From the NCBI GenBank assembly GCA_036937835.1, contig CM072878.1, positions 3,148,001 through 3,212,000 of the forward strand: a stretch of 64,000 bases of DNA, written 5' to 3'. The DNA comes from Pampus argenteus. Lineage: Eukaryota > Chordata > Actinopteri > Scombriformes > Stromateidae. Shown here in pieces: positions 61,959 through 64,000 of the stretch. Position 1 is the stretch's first letter; each line of letters begins with the position of its first letter. Made by a program: the position numbers and the translations under genes. A model generated the notes under the pieces. The model did no database searches. It worked only from the letters and a program-made list of their open reading frames with translations, and was not told the origin of the DNA.

Positions 61959-63442
61959 CTGTGTCTCTGTCTCTGTGTGTCAGATCTTAAAAGGCTTCTG
62001 CCCTCCATGAGTCCAGATCCAACTGAGCTGCAGAGAGCCATCGAGGTACAGCTCCTCCGCAGCGCTGTTAGCGCCATGACAAAAGCCAATCACCAGCAGG
62101 AGCAGAGGACCACAGCCAATCCAGAGTGAGTATTTGCCCACATTTGGAAGTTTCTAGCTTTCAAAGTTTTTGAGGTATACTGGAAAGAGAAACGAGTGTC
62201 AGGGCATGAGGTATCGTGGTTGCCCCTCTGCTGTCTAAAAACAAGGTTATTATTTGGGCTTATTGGTCCCCAGGTTCTTTTTTTTTAAACTGAAAAATGC
62301 TGCAGCAGTATTGGTTTTTTCTCATCTTACGACACAATTAGTGAAGCAGCTCCCTAAACAACAAGATGCCTTTTTTTTCATATTGATGTAAACCTTTGCT
62401 TGTATTACTGTTCTGTTTTCATGTCAAAGTCTTATGAAGTCATGTGATCATGTGATGTTGCAGTACGTTGGTGCGCTGCCTGAAACAAACTGGACGTATC
62501 TGCTTGGGACCGCTTCGTTTGTCCACCCTCACTCTTTCTGATGCCCTGCCCACCCTTCCCACTCTGCAGCTCCACTGCACTGCCACCCTGGAGAACACAC
62601 TAACTGGACAAGACGTATGTACACCCACACCTTCCATTTCACTTTTAGTGAAAAGTGAAGTTGTGAAATCGAATGCATTTACATGCATGGATATGTCCAA
62701 CTTGTCAGAAGAAAGTTGCCTTTTTGCACATCCAGCATCATTATCATTCATGTGGAGTTTCTGTCCACCTGGTGAATGTCAGTCCAATATTCACTCTCTT
62801 TAAGCTCTGTTTTTCCTCTCTACCAACTCCTGAGGGAAGTATCTGGCTTTTTAGCTGCTATGTTTCCATCTGTTCACCATTTGGTGCGGAGCAGGTAGTG
62901 TATAGTGGGTTTTTAGAGTTTTTTCACAGAAGATGGCTGCCTGCCGTGAGAGCTGAGAGTGAACCACAACAGCAAAGTTGCTGCTGGACAGCTAAACAAT
63001 GAGCTGAAACTCACTCTAAATCTGAGGGGAGCTGTAGAATCGCTGATAATTCTCTGTAGGTTCATCACTACAAGCCCCGACCAACACATCACACACTTAC
63101 ATGAATTAACTTTTCAAAAACCTTTTGGATTTGCTGAAATATACATTGTCACAAAGCTGTTCTATTCAGCTCATAAAAGCTGACTTTTTGGAGGTAAATG
63201 GTTTTCTTTGGACTACTGGTAATGTACAAGGGTACTATTAATATACCGTATCTAATTTGTTCTGACTAAAGAAAAGCTTGAGGTTTAACTCTACCATGTG
63301 TGTGCTGTGTGTACTTTGTAGGACTGTGTGATTCCTCTGTACAGCGAGGCTCTGAGCTCTTGTAAGCAACAGGATGTCCAGCCTTTCCTTCAGGCCCTCA
63401 GATACACCATGTTTCAGAGACAACTCCTCTCCAAACTCAGAG
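38527..63442 (+). CDS. smg1: serine/threonine-protein kinase SMG1, N-terminal 1406 codons in 28 exons (3' truncated by window edge)
   Basis: Twenty-eight GT-AG exons listed separately sum to 4219 bases and remain in one open frame (1406 codons plus one base). The product matches vertebrate SMG1 from MSR...GSRL and WNDWQPR at the N-terminus through the HEAT-like solenoid to the early FAT region (LQALRYTMFQRQLLSKL). Family knowledge: SMG1 is a ~3,600-residue PIKK that, with SMG8 and SMG9, phosphorylates UPF1 at SQ/TQ sites on terminating ribosomes to commit mRNAs to nonsense-mediated decay; it also acts in genotoxic stress signalling. The kinase and FATC domains must lie right of 64000. The start is chosen by the conserved N-terminal motif. 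A 6-codon uORF overlaps the start codon. Introns hold transposon relics but no exon is visibly broken. Confidence 0.96.
38604..41754 (+). other. smg1: smg1 intron 1: CpG-bearing 5' part, then a Tc1-like relic
   Basis: 38604-39140 keeps promoter-like composition with repeated gctagc and aacgtta words. 39545-39612 resembles a stretch near 30.17 kb. A Tc1-like relic fills about 40071-40967. I see nothing else that looks coding. Confidence 0.6.
40071..40967 (-). mobile_element. Tc1-like transposon relic in smg1 intron 1
   Basis: The left end reads acatggccaaaaatattggt and the right end, inverted, has ggcaccaataatttt. The minus strand encodes a transposase-like N-terminal piece (WSQEEHWSEIEQKIAQIIQQ, about 40810-40640) and a middle piece (KHGGGSVMFWSCTGCLEYVQ, about 40510-40450). 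About 0.9 kb, internally shortened and with broken frames. The exact ends are approximate. Confidence 0.75.
41755..41897 (+). CDS. smg1: smg1 exon 2: variable Ser-rich linker
   Basis: Residues 26-73: RGVSSSQDGVKSRELGSAAL ... AYTAADALQGE. Acceptor gaatccag, donor gtgagg. The sequence is poorly conserved and looks disordered; the call rests on the phase match (2 in, 1 out) and on position between exons 1 and 3. Confidence 0.82.
43030..43182 (+). CDS. smg1: smg1 exon 3: KSLGQEL and KDMRKSQ motifs
   Basis: Residues 74-124, acceptor ctgtccttcag, donor gtgagc. The second half (KSLGQELRPNDVTSDLTPFQ then HGNRALASKDMRKSQ) is clearly SMG1-like. Confidence 0.94.
43501..45114 (-). mobile_element. Tc1/mariner-like DNA transposon, full length by its ends, transposase broken
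   Basis: Both ends carry the same terminal sequence (CAGTGGGTACGGAAAGTATT inward), flanked by TA on each side (43499-43500 and 45115-45116), the hallmark Tc1/mariner target duplication. Similarity of the ends extends about 200 bases inward. The transposase is on the minus strand: a segment with FQQDNDPKHAAKTTKE (second catalytic Asp) at 44167-43955, and DWPNQSPDLNLIKHLWRDLK at 43939-43706. In the latter the catalytic Glu position reads Lys, and the frame is shifted near the first Asp (around 44270), so it is dead. It sits in smg1 intron 3. Confidence 0.93.
45227..45363 (+). CDS. smg1: smg1 exon 4: start of the helical solenoid
   Basis: Residues 125-170 including DESRLANLLRRVSREDDRDR and RLATLKQLKEF, strongly conserved. 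Acceptor ttgttgcag, donor gtcagt, phase 0 out. The exon lies 113 bases after the right end of an intronic Tc1-like element. Confidence 0.95.
45720..45935 (+). repeat. copy of the foldback repeat family in smg1 intron 4
   Basis: Left part taatcattcctcttgttcat matches the arm at 22638; right part tttagc-like atcaaattccctctttgtgt matches 10623. It links the two halves of the family. Confidence 0.65.
46606..46664 (+). CDS. smg1: smg1 exon 5: short helical segment
   Basis: A 59-base exon: TLVKQLDTMLSTLNDILNE plus two bases of the next codon. Acceptor tatcctacag, donor gtaaga. It corresponds to the conserved LVLVKQLDNIL region of vertebrate SMG1. Confidence 0.94.
47385..48020 (+). mobile_element. 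Tc1-like transposon relic, right end missing, smg1 intron 5
   Basis: It begins with the familiar fish Tc1 end (gctggtcataaaattagaat, then atcatgaaaaagt). The plus strand encodes EWTAAGISASRTSTHRRMQD (helix-turn-helix region) at 47640-47700, then after a stop the SKVMFSDQSKFCM segment with the first catalytic Asp near 47800. No matching inverted right end is found, so it is truncated. Confidence 0.75.
48797..49010 (+). CDS. smg1: smg1 exon 6: solenoid
   Basis: Residues 190-261: SSKLLWELRQDAAACLGLLC ... GERKAFSHVMQ. Acceptor gtatgtag, donor gtaacc. Confidence 0.95.
49480..49960 (-). mobile_element. hAT-type transposon 5' fragment with a BED zinc finger
   Basis: The minus-strand frame at 49886-49695 reads KLPDGGIDKTKVVCTFCNAE then LVYCRSSSSLKYHLNAKHPF: a C-x2-C ... 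H-x4-H BED-type zinc finger as at the N-terminus of hAT transposases and ZBED proteins. The flanking AT-rich repeat (49485-49575, repeated ctagattaatct motifs) would be the adjacent noncoding region. No catalytic part is present. It lies in smg1 intron 6 and abuts the purine tract. Confidence 0.7.
50026..50314 (+). repeat. 289-base uninterrupted polypurine minisatellite in smg1 intron 6
   Basis: Only G and A occur, in 5- and 10-base units (gagga, ggggagagga) whose composition shifts from G-rich in the middle to alternating gaggagagga at the right end. Its translated products (Gly/Arg/Glu or Ser/Pro/Leu runs) are not genes. Confidence 0.95.
50356..50481 (+). CDS. smg1: smg1 exon 7: solenoid
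   Basis: Residues 262-303: LVMSNLQSVLENVDTPQLLC ... CYPHVFSTNFR. The acceptor (tttcag) lies only 41 bases after the end of a 289-base pure purine tract, so the usual pyrimidine stretch is squeezed into a short TG/T-rich piece. Confidence 0.95.
50600..50672 (+). CDS. smg1: smg1 exon 8
   Basis: A 73-base exon: DTVDILVGWHIDHTQKQSLT then QQVS, nearly invariant in the family. Acceptor tttccacag, donor gtcagt; the intron to exon 7 is only 118 bases. Confidence 0.95.
50947..51044 (+). CDS. smg1: smg1 exon 9
   Basis: Residues 328-360: GWLQSLEQFWVADLTFSTTL then LGQFLEDMEAYAE. Acceptor gattatttag, donor gtgaac. Confidence 0.96.
51886..52062 (+). CDS. smg1: smg1 exon 10
   Basis: Residues 361-419, 59 codons with phase 0 ends: DLSHVVSGDAVDVEDIPPPS then VSLPKLAALLRVFSTVVRS, closing PPITEVYVTD. 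Highly conserved. Acceptor gctctgtttag, donor gtaagg. Confidence 0.96.
52457..52678 (+). CDS. smg1: smg1 exon 11
   Basis: Residues 420-493: VLNRVLSCVTMAKQVQFSEA then VLTAGNECVGVLLASMEP, closing DYNLTVLSLVTL. Acceptor tctcttcag; the donor reads CTG|gtacag and the frame would stay open into the intron, so the end is set by the next exon's match. Confidence 0.93.
53129..53230 (+). CDS. smg1: smg1 exon 12
   Basis: Thirty-four codons: IVDQINTKLPASFVEKLLAP then DSKLLELRFHREKE. Acceptor tttgttttcag, donor gtgcgt. Confidence 0.95.
53628..53722. mobile_element. solo Tc1-like terminal fragment next to smg1 exon 13
   Basis: The stretch ...taaggctgcaacataacaaaatgtg...gtctgaatacttcctg resembles the inner and outer part of a fish Tc1 end. 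No partner end or transposase is present. It stops about 28 bases before exon 13 (53750). Confidence 0.5.
53750..54040 (+). CDS. smg1: smg1 exon 13
   Basis: Residues 528-624: VMSAVHGVYQALLSLKNIPT ... NLSTLTTIGNTKNSLIG. It contains a Pro/Gly-rich insert (GRAPAPGGPCP) where the mammalian protein has a different loop. The acceptor cactccacag follows a (GT)n run and a Tc1-end relic 30 bases upstream. Confidence 0.94.
54818..54948 (+). CDS. smg1: smg1 exon 14
   Basis: MWALSPTVFALLSHNLMLVH ... AVLYTLYSHCT then two bases of the split Arg codon. Acceptor ctgtttag, donor gtaata. Confidence 0.95.
55550..55711 (+). CDS. smg1: smg1 exon 15
   Basis: [20 protein letters not shown] then AVISTVTTATKKHFSTLLSL, closing HLYPEA. 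The [16 protein letters not shown] block is invariant among vertebrates. Acceptor tgtccatcag, donor gttctt (weak). Confidence 0.95.
56434..56552 (+). CDS. smg1: smg1 exon 16
   Basis: RKLLLTWAQEISVLMKKSDT then YSPLFSLPSFNKFCRGLLAN. Acceptor gtatatcag, donor gtgagc. Confidence 0.95.
56649..56736 (+). CDS. smg1: smg1 exon 17
   Basis: An 88-base exon: ALNEDQGICLQTCNSLQVLS then SCLSTELLQ. Acceptor tctctggacag, donor gtgaac. Confidence 0.93.
56897..56998 (+). CDS. smg1: smg1 exon 18
   Basis: RCVDVCRVQLVHSAVRVRQA then YAKLLRTIPLDVAL. The acceptor gtgcattag follows a short TG run; donor gtaaga. Confidence 0.94.
57876..58016 (+). CDS. smg1: smg1 exon 19
   Basis: SNHSHPEMREISMAIRHHMS ... TFHPQDFSDLISFILYG then VLHRG. 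Acceptor ttgtctgaag (AAG instead of CAG), donor gtacaa. Confidence 0.93.
58463..58689 (+). CDS. smg1: smg1 exon 20
   Basis: KDPWLERLYYSCQRLEKRDG ... LLKTEAVLWQWAVWEAAQFT then [20 protein letters not shown]. It carries a Gly-rich insert (GRGTVDGSGPG) relative to the mammalian protein. Acceptor gcatccacag, donor gtgaag. Confidence 0.95.
59054..59253 (+). CDS. smg1: smg1 exon 21
   Basis: GMIRSLAAHSLNPEQDVGAW ... [20 protein letters not shown] then ANALTAPPK. Acceptor gtgtttcag, donor gtgtgc, phase 0 out. Confidence 0.95.
59450..59611 (+). CDS. smg1: smg1 exon 22
   Basis: Fifty-four codons: GIRTFFYTNRQTCQDWLTRI ... GLLSGQPAVTVRHGFDLLTE then IKNSSTQ. Very strongly conserved; probably the lead-in to the FAT region. 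Acceptor tgtgtcacag, donor gttagt. Confidence 0.96.
59934..60088 (+). CDS. smg1: smg1 exon 23
   Basis: GPELEVPLTLLVEALCELRC then PEAIQGLAAWSLSTTGRSLG, closing IALQAEG. Acceptor gtgcttgtcag; the donor gtaagc leaves CA of a split Gln codon. Confidence 0.94.
60206..60339 (+). CDS. smg1: smg1 exon 24
   Basis: FEKAALEYQDQLSVATGMDC ... SSNTSSPKHTSN. The intron before it is only 117 bases and its acceptor is embedded in a TG repeat (gtgtgtgtgtag). Donor gtaacc. Confidence 0.93.
61170..61481 (+). CDS. smg1: smg1 exon 25
   Basis: GDNKKTVLLKSSECSSEVIN ... NVRTDFNYIQALSCFEEGHL, closing SSSKDKL. The longest exon in the window (312 bases). The acceptor tctgaaaag is weak; the donor gtaagt is a perfect consensus. 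Confidence 0.94.
61522..61870 (+). repeat. dispersed 'gggctgc...taatgatta' repeat in smg1 intron 25
   Basis: It opens ttagggctgctgttaatgat and contains tttggtctataaaatgacca and caacccaaagatattcagtt. The layout parallels the copy at 9824-10180 (internal 'agcccaag' / 'acccaac' and a closing tgattac/aacaaaatagtt). Confidence 0.65.
61930..61958 (+). repeat. (TG)n tract at the smg1 exon 26 acceptor
   Basis: TG repeat running to 61958, then ctgtgtctctgtctctgtgt and the acceptor cag at 61981-61983. Confidence 0.9.
61984..62125 (+). CDS. smg1: smg1 exon 26
   Basis: DLKRLLPSMSPDPTELQRAI then EVQLLRSAVSAMTKANHQQE. The acceptor (tctgtgtgtcag) is fed by a (TG)n microsatellite. Donor gtgagt. Confidence 0.94.
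62464..62614 (+). CDS. smg1: smg1 exon 27
   Basis: DTLVRCLKQTGRICLGPLRL then STLTLSDALPTLPTLQLHCT, closing LENTLTGQD. Acceptor gatgttgcag, donor gtatgt. Confidence 0.95.
62890..63065 (+). repeat. dispersed repeat in smg1 intron 27
   Basis: gtgtatagtgggtttttaga...aacaatgagctgaaactcac...ctgaggggagctgtagaatc...ctgataattctctgtagg; second copy of the family at 13235-13400. Confidence 0.65.
63322..63442 (+). CDS. smg1: smg1 exon 28, last exon in the window
   Basis: DCVIPLYSEALSSCKQQDVQ then PFLQALRYTMFQRQLLSKL and R, with one base of the next codon. Acceptor actttgtag, donor gtaatt. The gene continues beyond 64000; 63443-64000 is intron with no recognised feature. Confidence 0.95.
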
Positions 63443-64000
63443 GTAATTATCAATGGCTAGAATATCTGCATTTGCAGTGTTGTTGGTCTCAACACAGGAT
63501 CATATTTTTGTGTTGATCAAACTGGTTTTAGTTAGTTTAGTTTAGTTTTAGTTTAAAAATCATATTTTCGATGAAAGCTCAAACTTAATTGTTGCCTTAA
63601 TGTCCTCTGTGGCCCTTAAAAATGTATTTGTGGATTGCCCAAAAGCTGCCAGTACACTGCATGTAGTATTCATCCCTGCGATATATAAAACTTGGGAAAT
63701 GGAGCCAAATATCGCCATATGTTTTTGTGTAGACCTGTTCTTATTATGAATTAAACATTGTATTTCCTACAACTTCATTACAATAAAAATATGCCTGCTA
63801 GTTCACTCATTAAAAGCTTTGTTGTTAAACTACCTAAAGTACCTTGAAAAGCGATCTATAAATGAAATGTATTATTGATTAATAAAATGTTTGGTTTGCA
63901 TCAGTCGGTAACTTACCACTCTGATATGGCTGAAAGTGATGAGTAACTGTCAAGGCTGATATCTAAAGCAGACCAACCCATGCCCATTGAATAATCCCTT

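Overview
The window looks like nuclear DNA of a ray-finned (teleost) fish. The coding sequence is split into short exons with GT-AG introns, dinucleotide and pentanucleotide microsatellites are frequent, and the dispersed repeats are those typical of fish genomes (Tc1-like transposons, a hAT BED-finger relic, RTE-like and L2/Rex-like LINE pieces, a Penelope-like piece, foldback MITE-like families). There is no sign of a bacterial, phage or CRISPR system.

Two conserved genes point away from each other. On the minus strand, fbxl16 (F-box and leucine-rich repeat protein 16) has six coding exons between 16325 and 9582. They join in frame to 501 codons plus a stop. A probable noncoding first exon with a good donor ends at 28175, which would make intron 1 about 11.8 kb. 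On the plus strand, smg1 (the PIKK kinase of nonsense-mediated mRNA decay) starts at 38527. Twenty-eight consecutive coding exons up to 63442 join in frame to 1406 codons. The gene runs off the right edge before the kinase domain, so only the N-terminal helical solenoid and the start of the FAT region are here.

Layout: 1-5400, intergenic with repeats and a 43-bp inverted repeat around a (TA)n tract. 5543-5722, a possible terminal coding exon of an unrecognised minus-strand gene. 5800-9581, gene-poor and partly probable fbxl16 3' UTR. 9582-16342, fbxl16 coding exons. 16343-28174, probable fbxl16 intron 1, full of repeat relics. 28175-28600, candidate fbxl16 first exon and promoter. 28600-38280, intergenic with LINE relics, a large nested palindrome and two small GC-richer patches that may be regulatory. 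38280-38526, smg1 promoter/5' UTR, containing a dispersed repeat copy and a 6-codon upstream ORF whose stop overlaps the smg1 start codon. 38527-64000, smg1 exons, with transposon relics in introns 1, 3, 5, 6 and 12.

The two genes are not obviously in one pathway: fbxl16 is an F-box-type adaptor and smg1 phosphorylates UPF1. I found no convincing previously undescribed multi-gene system. The items most worth checking are the uORF overlapping the smg1 start, the orphan exon at 5543-5722, the nested palindrome at 35085-35294 and the 289-base pure purine tract just before smg1 exon 7.
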